From the NCBI GenBank assembly GCA_002105175.1, contig MCGE01000008.1, positions 1,612,001-1,676,000 of the forward strand: a stretch of 64,000 nucleotides of DNA, read 5' to 3'. This document shows positions 49,101 through 60,309 of the stretch, piece after piece. Made by a program: the position numbers and the translations under genes. The DNA is from Absidia repens. Its lineage: Eukaryota; Mucoromycota; Mucoromycetes; Mucorales; Cunninghamellaceae. The first letter of the stretch is position 1. Each line of letters starts with the position of its first letter. The notes below the pieces were generated by a model. That model did no database searches, had not been told where the DNA came from, and saw nothing but the letters and a program-made list of their open reading frames with translations.

Positions 49101-51626
49101 ACAACGGTAAAAAAAAAAAAAAAAAGCAAAACCCCACACATGGTCAAGTCATCTCATTATTATCATTTTCATTTATTTAGGGTGGCTATTGCTCGCGCAG
49201 TTTATTCCCAAGCTGATATTGTCATTCTCGATGATTGTCTAAGCGCTGTGGATGCTCATACCGCGAAACATATCTATGAACACTGTCTGACTGGCAAATA
49301 TATGAAGCAACGTACTGTTATTCTTGTTACCCATCACGTTGGACTTTGTATTCGGGCTGCTTCTTACGTCGTGGCAATGAAGGATGGCAAGGTGGAATCT
49401 TCCGGATCGCCCGTCGAGGTTATTAACTCTGGTGCCTTAGGTGACGATTTCGCTCTCCTCAAAGACATCGAAACTGGGAACGAAGCCGAAGCTGAAGAAG
49501 GCCCCATTCCAGCTGTACCTGTCAACCGTGTGAATGCAGAAAATCAGCAAGATGGCCATGGTAAACTTACAAAGGACGAAGAACGTGCTGAAGGTGGTGT
49601 GAAACTCTCTGTCTATCATGCGTATATCCAGGCGTCCGGTGGCTATTGGTTCTGGGCTCTCATTTTGGCACTTTTCTGTTGTGCTCAAGGATCTGTGGTG
49701 GGTCAAGATTATTGGATCAAAGTATGGACTTATGCTTACGGAAATGGACCCGCTGATGACGATGGTGCCTCTACTCGATCGGTTGGCAACCATCCTTTGT
49801 TGAAACCCGAATATATCAATGTGACCTATTACCTCTCGATTTACTTTTTGATTGGTATGCTTGCCTTGTTGATGACCACCATCCGCTCTCTCGTGCTTTT
49901 CACCGGCTCTCTACGAGCATCTCGTCGTATGCATATGGAACTCCTTGACCGAATTCTGAACGCCAAAGTCCGTTTCTTCGACACTACGCCCCTTGGTCGA
50001 ATTGTGAATCGCTTCTCCGCCGATATGGAAACGGTTGATCAAGCGGTGGCACCTTCTCTGACCTTCCTCTTGTACAGTATCATTGCGACAGTTTATGTGG
50101 TGGTTTTGATTACGACAATTACACCAGCCTTCATGATCCCTGGCGTCTTCGTGGCCCTTTTGTTCTGGCGCATTGGTAACTATTACCTCCGATCATCGCG
50201 TGACATGAAACGACTGAACTCGGTGTCTCGTAGTCCTATCTATGTCCAATTCAACGAAAGTGTTAGTGGGGTGGCAACCATTCGAGCCTTTGGATCGGAA
50301 ACTCGCTTTATCGAAGAAAACTCCAAAAAAGTCGACAGCAATAATAGACCCTTCTTGATGCTCTGGGCATGCAATCGTTTTTTGCATTGTCGTGTGGATG
50401 TTCTAGGCGCTTTTGTGGGCTTCTGTACCGGTTGTGTTTTAGTCTTATCTCGAGATTGGGTCGATCCTGGTTTGGCAGGCTTGTCTCTTAGTTATGCACT
50501 TACTTTTACACATCATTTACTGTGGATAATTAGGTGTGCCGCGTTGAATGAAATGAACTGGTAAGAGCGAGGAAAAAAAATTATGGGAAAAAAAGGCATT
50601 GAAAAACAGCTTTAAAACTAAACATTATCTATATTTAGTGTGTCCATCGAACGAATTAAAGAATATCAAGGCATTGATCAAGAATCCACCTCATCGGAAT
50701 TGATACATCAGGAATGTCCTCGTCCTAGCTGGCCGGAAGAAGGTGGTGTCAAGGTTGAAAACTTGGTCATGCAATACTCTCCTGAAACGCCTGTCGTCCT
50801 CAAGAATGTGTCCTTCGAAACGAAACCTCGACAAAAGATTGGTATAGTGGGGAGATCTGGTAGTGGAAAAAGTACTCTTGCATTATCTCTTTTCCGATTC
50901 ATGGAACCTACTAGCGGCCGAATTGTTATTGATGGTGTGGACATTTCAACTCTGGATTTGAAGGATTTGCGATCTCGATTGACGATTATTCCCCAAGACC
51001 CTACTCTCTTCAGTGGCACCTTACGCAGCAATTTGGATCCGTTCAACCTGCATGATGATGCCGAACTCTGGGCCGCCATCAAACGATCTCACTTGGTGGA
51101 CGAAACCGGGGATTCAGCTTCAAAATCCGATGGCAGCAATAACGATACTGTGGTCAGCTTGGACGCTGTGGTACTTGAAAATGGCTCCAATTGGTCTCAA
51201 GGACAACGACAACTGATTGCTCTTGCACGGGCATTGGTCAAGAAATCGTCTCTGATTGTCTTGGATGAAGCCACCTCTTCTGTCGATTTTGAAACCGATC
51301 AAAAGATTCAACAAACCATTCGCTCGGAATTCGGACAATCCACTCTCCTGTGTATCGCCCATAGATTGATGACGGTCGTTGAATTCGATGCCATTTTGGT
51401 ACTTGGTGACGGTGAAGTCAAGGAATACGACACGTAAGAAAAAAAAAATTGTACTGGGATATGTGACTATAATGATCTCTTATTGATGCACCATCATTTT
51501 ATTTATTACTATTCTAGACCTTTGGCTTTGATATCCAACCCTGGCTCAATATTCTACAAGATGTGCAAGGACTCGGGTGAATTTGATCAATTGTCTGCAC
51601 TGGCACAAAAATCTTTGGCAGACTAG
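46183..51626 (+). CDS. ABCC-family (MRP/Ycf1-type) ABC transporter
   Basis: Exons 46183-46206, 46275-46318, 46406-46838, 46941-47216, 47282-47890, 47980-48987, 49075-49106, 49181-50560, 50639-51433, 51518-51626 give 1569 residues. Layout: an extra N-terminal membrane region typical of long ABCC proteins, TMD1, NBD1 (Walker A CGTTGSGKSA near 696; signature ISLSGGQKQR; Walker B VILDDCLSAVD), TMD2, NBD2 (Walker A GRSGSGKST near 1340; Q loop IIPQDPTLFSG; signature SQGQRQL; Walker B VLDEATSSVD; H loop CIAHRL). NBD1 has Asp where the catalytic Glu would be, as is usual for the degenerate ABCC site. Such pumps export glutathione conjugates, bile-acid-like anions or drugs from the cytosol, often into the vacuole. 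Substrate is not predictable. Confidence 0.95.
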
Positions 51627-51705
51627 TGGTATTCATTATAGTGTCATCATCCTCTCTTAGCTTAGTGTATTTTAGTTTATCTATGTTTTTTATCTATATA
51701 TCTTC

Positions 51706-51711
51706 AATAAA
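51706..51711 (+). terminator. Candidate polyadenylation signal of the ABCC gene
   Basis: AATAAA 80 bp after the stop codon. Confidence 0.5.
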
Positions 51712-51929
51712 CAATCTTATAGAGTTTTTGAAAAATATATCATTACCCCGTCTTCAACAATAAAAAAAAAAAAAAAAAAAAAATAGAAAGGTAGAGGCGA
51801 GTTGGGGTGGTTTTTTTTTATTCACACAAAAATTAAACGTGCACCGAGCAAGCTTTTGATGCTCAAATGGAGACTTCCTTACTTTTTTTTTCGCTGCAAA
51901 ATCACAAATCCCTATTTTTCTTTTTACAT

Positions 51930-52195
51930 TAACCAGTTCATGCATACTATCCAAAACGTTTTTCGTAATGGATTCAACGAAATTCGACTCAGGGTTACAT
52001 GTTCCTGGCATATTTTTTGACTAACCTTCCATGTGAGGCAACGAAGTCCGGGGGTTTTTTTCTTCCTGCTTACCTAATTTTTTAGTAAATTTTCACTATG
52101 CTGCCCTATGGGTGGGGTTTTTTTTTCTGAAGTCATTGATCTAAATTTTTGCATACTTCTTTCCACATATGTTTATGCTATCACTTTATTTTGTA
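51930..52195 (+). repeat. Dispersed repeat family B, copy 2
   Basis: Diverged copy of 45755-46015 in the same orientation; it lies directly downstream of the ABCC gene, so that the two copies flank that gene. No ORF. Confidence 0.6.
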
Positions 52196-52235
52196 GGGTG
52201 GACGGAGCTTCAAATGCATGATTTACTTTCGCTGA

Positions 52236-52309
52236 CCTTTTTTTCAAAGATTTACAATCTCCATTCCAGGGTAAATGAAAGCGCAGATTGTAAATCTGTG
52301 AAAAAAAGG
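52236..52309. repeat. Long inverted repeat (25-bp arms, 24-nt loop)
   Basis: Arm 52236-52260 and arm 52285-52309 are reverse complements at 24 of 25 positions (arm 1 CCTTTTTTTCAAAGATTTAC continuing AATCT). The transcript of either strand could fold to a stem-loop. It follows repeat B copy 2 by about 40 bp. It could be the remnant of a small transposon, a structured RNA or a terminator. Confidence 0.7.
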
Positions 52310-53047
52310 TTCGTTTTATGAAATTGAAGATCTTTTGAAGTTGATAAGTCTGTGCTCAGTCTGAAAAAGAAAAGTAGAGAACTACAAAAAAGGACAAAAA
52401 TTGTTTGAACTGGGTTAAGACGTGGGTATGAAGCTACTATACAAAAAAAAAGATTTTTTTTTTTTTTTTAAGTATGGTGTGTACTCTGGAAGTGAGTATG
52501 AATAAAATAATAAACAAAAACAGTACAGCACATTGCGAAGTACAATGCGAAATGGATGGAAAAGAAATAACAATAGAATATACTATATATACTAGCCAAT
52601 ACACATTGTAACTATCACTGAACTATTATCATTCATCCTTGCCACCAGCTATCTCTTCGGATACGGCAAACCGCAACAGGGAAAAGATCACCAGAAGGAA
52701 TGGCATGGCCATGTATCAAGCGTTTTGACAAAAATTAGAGCTTGCACATGAACCATAGTGCCTGCAGAAAATGAATGCATGTACCTAGTAAGGCTGTCAA
52801 AATATTCATCTCAGAGAAATCATCGTTACAATCCGTTATTTAGTTTAGGATAAATTAGTTTAGTATAGTGTAGTGTATTTTTCTATTGATCATTATCATA
52901 TTTTCAATAAAGCCAAACACAATTGAAATAAAAATTGACATCTATCTCAAAGTGGAGTAATGAAAAACATAGAGGCAAAGAGTGGTTAATATGCTATTTA
53001 CAATGTATTCAGAGGGAGCGTGTATTTGAGTCGGATAATAAAAGTAA
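52310..53047. other. Intergenic between the inverted repeat and repeat A copy 4
   Basis: No gene recognised. Includes a T run near 52455-52469 and an AATAAA at about 52907. Confidence 0.45.
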
Positions 53048-53526
53048 AAGATATATTTTATTGAAGTATAAACAAGCATAAACTGAGATGGTCAACACTA
53101 ATCTAAACGGAAGACAAGACTCATGCAAAGCGATCTACTGTAGAAGACAAGTTGACTGCATAAGAGAAACTAATAGTAAACAGACAAGACGTAGTTTATT
53201 TCGAAGTAAGCATAAACTATAACAGCAAACACTAAACTAAGGTAAAGGCTCTATCATAATACTAATCCAAGATGGAGGCTAATCTAACGGTGGTTACAAA
53301 TCCAAAATCCTAATTGAAAGGGTTTCTTCATGCATGTTTGTATTGCATTTCAAAATGCCCCTGATTCAAGTTCTAACACTAATCCAAGATCTCGAGCACC
53401 TCATAGATGGTTCCAATGATGTGAAATTTTTTTTTTAAAAAAAGAGAAAGAGAGCGAGAAAAACAGGGGGAGGGGGAGTGGAAGAGAAATATTAAAAATC
53501 ATGTAAGCGGAGTATAAATTCTCACA
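53048..53526 (-). repeat. Dispersed repeat family A, copy 4 (inverted, most diverged)
   Basis: The reverse complement keeps CATGCATGAAGAAACCCTTT with AATTAGGATTTTGGATTTG behind it, two CATCTTGGATTAGT/GTTTAGATTAGTGTTGACC units and ACTTCAATAAAATATATC. The left-edge block is recognisable only as CCGCTTACATG. It lies in the convergent gap between the ABCC gene and ISD11. Confidence 0.65.
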
Positions 53527-54598
53527 AACTCATTTTTTTTTTCCATCACCAAATTGTACTATTCACGGCAACTAGGCATTATCAACATGCTGCATACTAA
53601 AGTGCTAAATGATGGAGATGTCTAATTGAATTTCATAGGAACCAAAACCTTTAAAAATCCCTGGCATCCATTAATTCTATGATCTTCCAGAGCTCCAGAA
53701 CGATGATCAGTAGAGAACAAGACAGACCCAATAATGATTCGCAGCAGCATATACAGCACATTAGTATGGGATAATTTACGAGTTTAAGCCAAATACTGGC
53801 CCCCCACAAAGAGTGAGGTGAAGACGTTTAAGCAATACAACAAGTAACAACAGAAAGTTAACGTATAAAGGAAAGTATAAGATGATGTATATGGTTATCA
53901 CCCGAATAGAAGACGATCCCCTGAGAAAATGGTTTGGACAAAGTACAAGTCATGAAAAGCTGGAAGTGTTTGAGTAGCAACGATTTTCCCTTCCGTTGTG
54001 TGGTTGTCACTGACGGGAAATAATTATCGATGGCTCTCATCCCCTTTTCCTATATACAGCGTGACCAAAGCGAGAAACACTCAGACCAATCATGCCTATA
54101 CATCATGTTTCATCTCGTCAGTAGACTCCTTATCCACGCATGAGACAAATTGCAACTTTGGCCAAGTTTCGCTAGGTCTAAGCGCGGCAAAAACTCAACT
54201 AGAAACCATGGTCCAGTTTTATAGATCAGAAATCAACAACTAACCCGTGACCCTTTTTTTTTTTTGAAACAATAAGGGTTCATCCTTGAAATCCTTCCCT
54301 GAAGAAAAAAAAAAAAACAAAAGCTAAAAGAAAACAAAACAAACATTGAATATGATTGATCACTGATACATTGAAAAAGCGCCAAGTAGAAGATAAACAG
54401 TGGTTTACAATTTGAATTTTTATTGATACAATTGATTGTGTAAAACAAGGGGTGAGGGGACAATAAACTGTAGTAAGCAAAAATATATACATATCTATAC
54501 ATAGAAAGTCAGGTGTGTGCATACACACACATATATATATAATGTATTAGTCGAGAAAGAAGAAAGACGGGGGGGGATAAATAAAACTAAATATTAAA
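53527..54598. other. Intergenic, ISD11 3' flank
   Basis: No gene called. Short open frames at 53858-54243 show no recognisable family. A tract of simple AT and homopolymer sequence precedes the ISD11 stop codon. Confidence 0.45.
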
Positions 54599-54877
54599 CT
54601 ACAATTGACGAGGCTTGATGGAATTTTCAACTACAAGATGATCGCCAGTTGTATATAAATTGCTAATGGCAGCTTGACGCTTGACTACTTGAAGTTCACC
54701 TTCACCCTTTTTCAACAATTGAGCAATAACATTGGGATCGGCTTCGTTTTGGTGGGAGCGGAAAGCGTCTTTTGATCGTCGAATAGCATAGGCTCTGAAA
54801 TTGTAAGAGGAGAATTTGTTACCATGTCGTAAAAGGTCACGGTATAAAGACAGAGCTTGGGTGCGTGGGTTGGCCAT
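54599..54877 (-). CDS. ISD11: ISD11/LYRM4, LYR-motif protein of mitochondrial Fe-S assembly
   Basis: A single exon of 92 residues from an ATG at 54877. The Leu11-Tyr12-Arg13 motif is followed by the conserved YNFRAYAIRRSKDAFRSHQN helix typical of Isd11, with LKKGEGELQVVKRQAAISNLY behind it. Isd11 stabilises the cysteine desulfurase Nfs1 together with acyl carrier protein in the mitochondrial matrix and is needed for iron-sulfur cluster synthesis. Length agrees with the family (about 91-94). Other LYRM proteins are the alternative, but the RR-x-x-DAF block favours Isd11. Confidence 0.92.
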   Translation of the reverse strand: MANPRTQALSLYRDLLRHGNKFSSYNFRAYAIRRSKDAFRSHQNEADPNVIAQLLKKGEGELQVVKRQAAISNLYTTGDHLVVENSIKPRQL

Positions 54878-55780
54878 ATTGTGAGATTAGCGTAAATTGA
54901 GGTGTCGTTTTCTAAAGTGAGAGAGAAAAAAAATAAACAAGATGGATGAGCAATCCATTTGCCGTCCGCTCGGATAAATTTCCAAGCGAGGCGATTCCAA
55001 TATTTAACTCCCGCGGAAACACTAAAAATAGCGCTGGTTGGAATGAAATAATGTCATGAAAATGGGTACTATTGCATATAATGAAAAAAAGTGAAATGAT
55101 ACCGTGGAATTCAGTTGATGACGTTGATGATAATGAATGGTGGTAATTATTGTGGTATAGGTAAGGGAGAGGATGGGGAAAATACAAAGAAGTGGGAGGG
55201 GTTCATGAAGTCGTCTCTTACTATCCACACTGTATGCACCAAGAAAAAATATAAACTACTCCTTTTTACGTTACGAGACTACTAAGAAGAGAGTCATCCC
55301 CATATGGTAAAAATTCACGTTGAGAAAGCTTATTGTTTAAATGATTTAGGTACACCTGACCTGCCATTTACACCAGCTTCCTGTAAATATAAAGGGGGAG
55401 AAGGCTATGCTAGTGGGAAAAAGGGATTTAAGGGATGTCGTCAAAATAATAGAAAGGAATAATAAAATACACGAGCTAAAAAAGAAACCCTAGAAGCACA
55501 TGGCCAACTAAATATTTATCACTCATTATCGGTCAAGGTGGAAAAAAGGTGATCGTTAGCGCAGTTTAAAAACCACACCTAAACATCACACAAGCTGTGT
55601 AAAACCCATCAAATAACCACCAAAAAAAAAAAGTTTTCTTTTCTAAAAAAAGAATTAGCCAATAATTTTTTTATATATATTCTTTTTTCCTTTTTCTTTT
55701 TCTTCGCTCTTTCTTTCTTGTACATATTTTTTTCAATAGCTCTCGTTTACATTTCTTTTTTATTTATATATTTATGACGA
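54878..55780. promoter_or_regulatory. Divergent region between ISD11 and the GPS2-like gene
   Basis: 903 bp without a recognised gene. Near the right end a T-rich leader (about 55680-55770) precedes the plus-strand start, with an overlapping upstream ATG at 55774. Confidence 0.45.
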
Positions 55781-55806
55781 ATGGTTCAAACATTATTCGA
55801 CGTTGA
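55774..55806 (+). promoter_or_regulatory. Overlapping upstream ORF at the GPS2-like start
   Basis: An ATG 7 nt before the chosen start opens a ten-codon frame that ends with TGA at 55804-55806, inside the main coding region. Ribosomes using it would miss the main start, so it could reduce translation. Whether it lies on the mature mRNA is not known. Confidence 0.4.
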
Positions 55807-56155
55807 TCAACCCCTTGGAAAACACACAACGGTGACTTACAATCTCCAACCTTCGCAGCAGCTTGTCAATATCCGATCTGTTCTTGCCTCAAGAAAACGG
55901 AAATCGTTGTCCTCGTCCTCCTGCTCATCGTCTCCAGCCTGCTTATCAGTTGGTACCAAAGGGGATGTTGGCAAGAAACAAAAGCATGTCTACGACGATA
56001 TGTATAGTGGATTACCCTCTCCACCTGTGGAATGCTCCTTGGACGAATTCCCAGCCATGTCAAGAAGCAAATCGAACCAAAGCCCACCTTTAACTCCCAA
56101 CACTACCTTCAGTACTTGTTCATCCGTTACCGCTACCACTGAAAACAACAACGAT

Positions 56156-56209
<54 letters not shown>

Positions 56210-56695
56210 ACTTTGTTTATGGAAGAAACGGATAACGGTTCACTGTCAACAGAGGATATCAAATCGAAATTGGCGGCTTTACGGGAAGAAAAACACAACA
56301 TGTTTCAACTCTTGAAGCGACTACTTGAACAGGAAGAACAGCAACAGCGTAAATGCCATGCTAAAACTGAAGAACAACGCCGTCAGCAACCAGAGCGTGC
56401 TCAACTGCAGCCGGTGGACCGACAAGAACAGCAGGATATCAAAAAGAAAAAGACAAGCCGCTGGTCGTCACCCGTAGTATCACCTTCTACAGCTCAACGT
56501 CCAGTTTCGTTACATCGGCACCACGATAACAGCAGTAACACCACAATAACAGCAACAAAGCATACAACACCAACAGCAGCATTAGCATCCTCACCTTCAT
56601 CATCGTCATTCCATACCCGTGGCGGATCTCATGTGTATCTTGGTAGACAACAATCTGCTCTCCATCGTCCTCATCAACCGCCTCACTTGTATTGA
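55781..56695 (+). CDS. GPS2-like corepressor-complex protein
   Basis: Single exon of 304 residues. The only ordered part is a coiled coil at about 152-190 (STEDIKSKLAALREEKHNMF, then QLLKRLLEQEEQQQRK), closely resembling the GPS2 helix that binds the NCoR/SMRT-HDAC3 corepressor complex in animals. Near the N-terminus is a basic RKRKSL patch and a LPSPPVE motif. A run of about 25 Asn, Ser-rich segments and a His/Pro-rich tail (HRPHQPPHLY) make up the rest. The budding-yeast equivalent, the Set3 complex, has no known GPS2 subunit. The assignment rests on one helix, so treat the function as a hypothesis. A nuclear protein is likely. Confidence 0.7.
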
Positions 56696-57585
56696 ATTGT
56701 CTTCCCTCTTTTTCATATTACATTATACATATACATTTATACATATTTATATAGCTTGTTAGTATTATTTTGCTTTCCTTCGTCTTCATATTATTCATCT
56801 CCTGCCCCTCTCCCTTCGTCCCCTCTTCTGTGCCCTTTTTTTTATTGTGTACATGTATATATAAAAAAAAATTGTAGTACTCACCCCTGCCCATTATTTC
56901 CTCTCTTCTTCCTTTCCCCTTCCCTTTCGCTCCTCTTATCTCTTTACTCCTACCCCTCTCCTTTGCTTTGTATATCCTCTGTGTATTTTTATCAATAGTG
57001 TCTTTTTTTTTGCAATAAAAATGTCCTTCTTTTTTTTTTCCTTTTACCATCATGTTTAGAATGTTAAATGTTCAATATTGCGTCTTTGATTATTTTATTT
57101 TTACCATGTCCAAAATAGTATCTTTGATTATTTTATTTATTACTGCGTTAACATATCATAGTGTCTTTGATTATTTTATTTATTACTACCATCATGGGAA
57201 AATGCGTATGTGTCGGGTTGATAATAGGATCCCGAAAAAAACAATAGCATAAATTTAGAATCTTTGTCATGACCCAAGTTTAATGTTGCATGAAAAAAAC
57301 TACATAGACATCATCATCATCTTCAAATGTATATACAAGAACAATAACAATAACAATCTCAAATGAATCAAATGTGATATATAGTAAAAATTCTTGATTT
57401 TTTTTTATTGAGGAATACAGTATTACCAAAAAAAAAAAAAAAAAAAAAAAAAAACAGGGGGGATATCAAAATAATAATAATACAAAAGATAAAATGTACA
57501 CTAATACTAATTCTGGTATGGAGTGGGAGAGGGAGCGTAAAATATATATATAAAGAAGAGTGATAATATACAAAATCATAGATAT
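56696..57585. other. Convergent intergenic region, GPS2-like / methyltransferase
   Basis: No gene seen. It holds a pyrimidine-rich 3' UTR, AATAAA near 57013, the tandem repeat at 57081-57195 and an A27 run at 57428-57454. Confidence 0.5.
57081..57195. repeat. Short tandem repeat, about 40-bp period, three units
   Basis: The block TCTTTGATTATTTTATTT recurs at 57082, 57121 and 57163, each followed by TTAC or TATTAC. It lies in the convergent gap downstream of the GPS2-like gene. Confidence 0.7.
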
Positions 57586-58776
57586 CTAAGTAGAGGGAAT
57601 TGATTTTCTTGCCAGCCAACAATGGAACCGAGAAAAGCTCTTGTATTGATCAAATTCCAATAGCAGCGCTTGCACAGCAGCATCATACTCTTCATCCGTC
57701 ATCGACCAGATACCTTGATAATAAGGTTTGTTGTTTCGATAAACCGCCTTTTGTACATCTAGATTGATAAAGCCCAGTTGTTTGCCATGGATGTCATCGT
57801 GCCATTCGCCAATAGGTACATCCCACGTCATATGATCAACCCAGTTTAAAAGTGACTTTATGCTTTTTTCAACCAGTTGATCAAAGGTCATCGTGTAATA
57901 AAAATCCATCGCCTTTGATTCCCATTCTTGTTGCATATGCTGATCAATGGCTTGTTGTATCGGTCCTGGGCGATGGTGCATCACATCACATTCTATCCAT
58001 TCTATGTATCCGCCGGGCTTTAATACGCGTATATTTTCAGATATCAAGTGATCCCATTCTTTGGTGGTTAATGCCGGTCCCATGGCGCGTTGAAATATCC
58101 TATCAAAACAAAAAATACTTGAGCGGGCGATTCTATATTGCTGTAGCAGTGTGCGCTCTGTCTTTTTACTTACAAGTCAATAGAGTCAGAAGCAATGTCC
58201 CAAGGTTGATGAATATCCGCCTTGATGTATTCCAGATTGTCGGGCCTTCCTGTTTGTTGGGGCATGGAGCGTTGTCCCATACCAATAACATGACTTGAAG
58301 GATGTTCGAGGGCCATTTCAAAAGCCCAAATGCCATTTCCTGTATCAATATCCAATATTGTTTTCGGTGGTGAATCCATCTGGTCAATAGCACAACTGTT
58401 GGTTCCACGTGCACTCTTTAAGAGATAATGCTGTCATATAATGGTTATGAAAAGATAAAAGAATGAAAATCTTATTCTGCCGGCATATTCATGGCTGCTG
58501 GTAAGCGGTGTTTGAAATGTTTTTTTTTCTTACCTGTCGCTGTAGTCGCTCCCACTCTTGTAAATCCTCAGGGGATTTTATAGAACTTGGTTTTTCATGG
58601 TTAAAATAATGTCCAGATATGCTTGATACTTGTGATACCTTTGGTGATGGAGGATCAGATTTAGAAAGATCGGTTGGTGATGATCGATGGCTAATAACAC
58701 TGCTACGACTTCCTTCTTTCTTCGGTAAAGTGCGTTTAGCCTTTTCGATGATTCGACTAGATTGGTTCCCCATCAT
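57586..58776 (-). CDS. LaeA-like class I SAM-dependent methyltransferase
   Basis: Minus-strand exons 58776-58534, 58430-58174, 58099-57586 give 337 residues. The Rossmann core is clear: motif I ILDIDTGNGIWAFEMALEHP, then SHVIGMGQRSMPQ, NLEYIKADIHQPWDIASDSI, IFQRAMGPALTTKEW and LKPGGYIEWIE. This is the TAM/LaeA/UMTA-like methyltransferase group common in fungi. Motif I has Asp and Asn where Gly-Cys and Thr are usual (DIDTGNG against DVGCGTG), and cofactor binding may still hold. The N-terminal 80 residues are Ser/Pro-rich and disordered. Two ATG codons in tandem are possible starts; from the second the product begins MGNQSS, a match to an N-myristoylation signal. Substrate unknown. Confidence 0.88.
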
Positions 58777-60309
58777 AAGATTCAAAATACTATAATAGAC
58801 AAAACAAGAAAAAAGAAAAGAAGAAAGAAAGAAAGAAAATCTTCAAAATGGAATCCCATCCTTTATTTTTTAAACTCCCAAGAAAAATATAAGCGATCTC
58901 TTGTTTTTTTCGGATTGCTCACCGATCCGAAATCAAGGTAGACCCAGTACCATCTCATATATCTCAGACATCCAATTACGATGATACAAACAAAATGCAT
59001 TAATTACTATTATCCCACACTCTTTTCTGGGCTCCTCAATAAACTACAATACAATAAGACGCCCCAGATCGTATGTTCTTTTGGAAAGTCTAACTTTCAG
59101 ATAGCGACTAGTTCCAAGGTAGGACTACAATGGAAGTTAGTAATGATAAATTAAAGGAGAATAATACATTTTCCCAGAACTTGTCCTATGAACATTTTCG
59201 CTCGGATCTAACTCTGGGTCTGATTGTTCGGGTTTCTCTTTTAGAAGCTTTTTTTTTTTTTTTTACCTTCCATTGATGTCATGTTAATGCTATATTTTTG
59301 ATTATGATTCATGCTGTGCCATGATAGGTCTGTACATATTCAAAAATCAATATAATATTAGCTTGACAGGTACGGATTATAGAAATGGAAAGTCAGAGGA
59401 ACTAAATTAACAGACCCATCGTAGCTATGTATTTCCAAATATCGATTGTTTTGGGGAATGGGGAAGAAACCATGAAAAAAAAAAATGTTGGGTATTTCGT
59501 ATTTCTTAATTAGTTTTGATGTGAATGGAAAACATAGAAAGAAGTTCGAGACTTGTGCAAGGTGGTTAATTAATAAATTTCTTAAAAATATAATGTTAAA
59601 TAAAAGTCCACGGGAAATCGTTGCTCAATACTGAAAACCCAGGGGAAATTGGATTAGGGAACATTGACGGCCGCGGATATTCAAATTGGGCATGAAACCA
59701 AGAAAAAAAAAAAAAAAACTGAACGTTTGGGATACGATATGACACCAAATCAGATAACATTTCCTACATTTATTGATCTGATATTTTTTTTTATTTACCA
59801 TATGCTGCCTTTTATTCGATCAACAAAAGGCGTATTATACATTGCGGACATATAGCCTTCCTTTTATGTTTATTATACACAACATGTTTTCCGCTAGCGC
59901 TGAAGGCATTACAACAATTTTTTTTTTTGAGATGATATGCTCAACATCATCAATTTGGGTGTTTATCATATGATTATAACGCAAAAAACCATCCTCATGT
60001 TAAAGTTAAGGATAGCCCAAAGAAATGAATTCCGTCCCAATTACAATGTAAAAGTCAAAGTAATGCAAAGGTTAAGCGGGAGAGGAGTCATATGAGTCGG
60101 TATTTGAATTTCCTTTCCCTCCATTGCCAAATTTGCTTGTTGCCACTCTTTTTTTCTCCTTTTTTTAAAAAAATTTTCGGTTGTTTCTTCTTTTTTTCCT
60201 TTTTTCTTTTTTTCGAATACACCATTTTTTAAAAAAGAATTGGGATTGATACTTCTCTTTATTTACCTTCCAATTTTTATCTCCTCCATCCTCTGGCATA
60301 CAATCAATC
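58777..60309. other. Divergent intergenic region 1.5 kb
   Basis: No gene or RNA recognised between the methyltransferase and the ArfGAP gene. AT-rich, with T runs near 59248-59264 and A runs near 59702-59718. T-rich leader sequence precedes the ArfGAP start. Confidence 0.5.
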
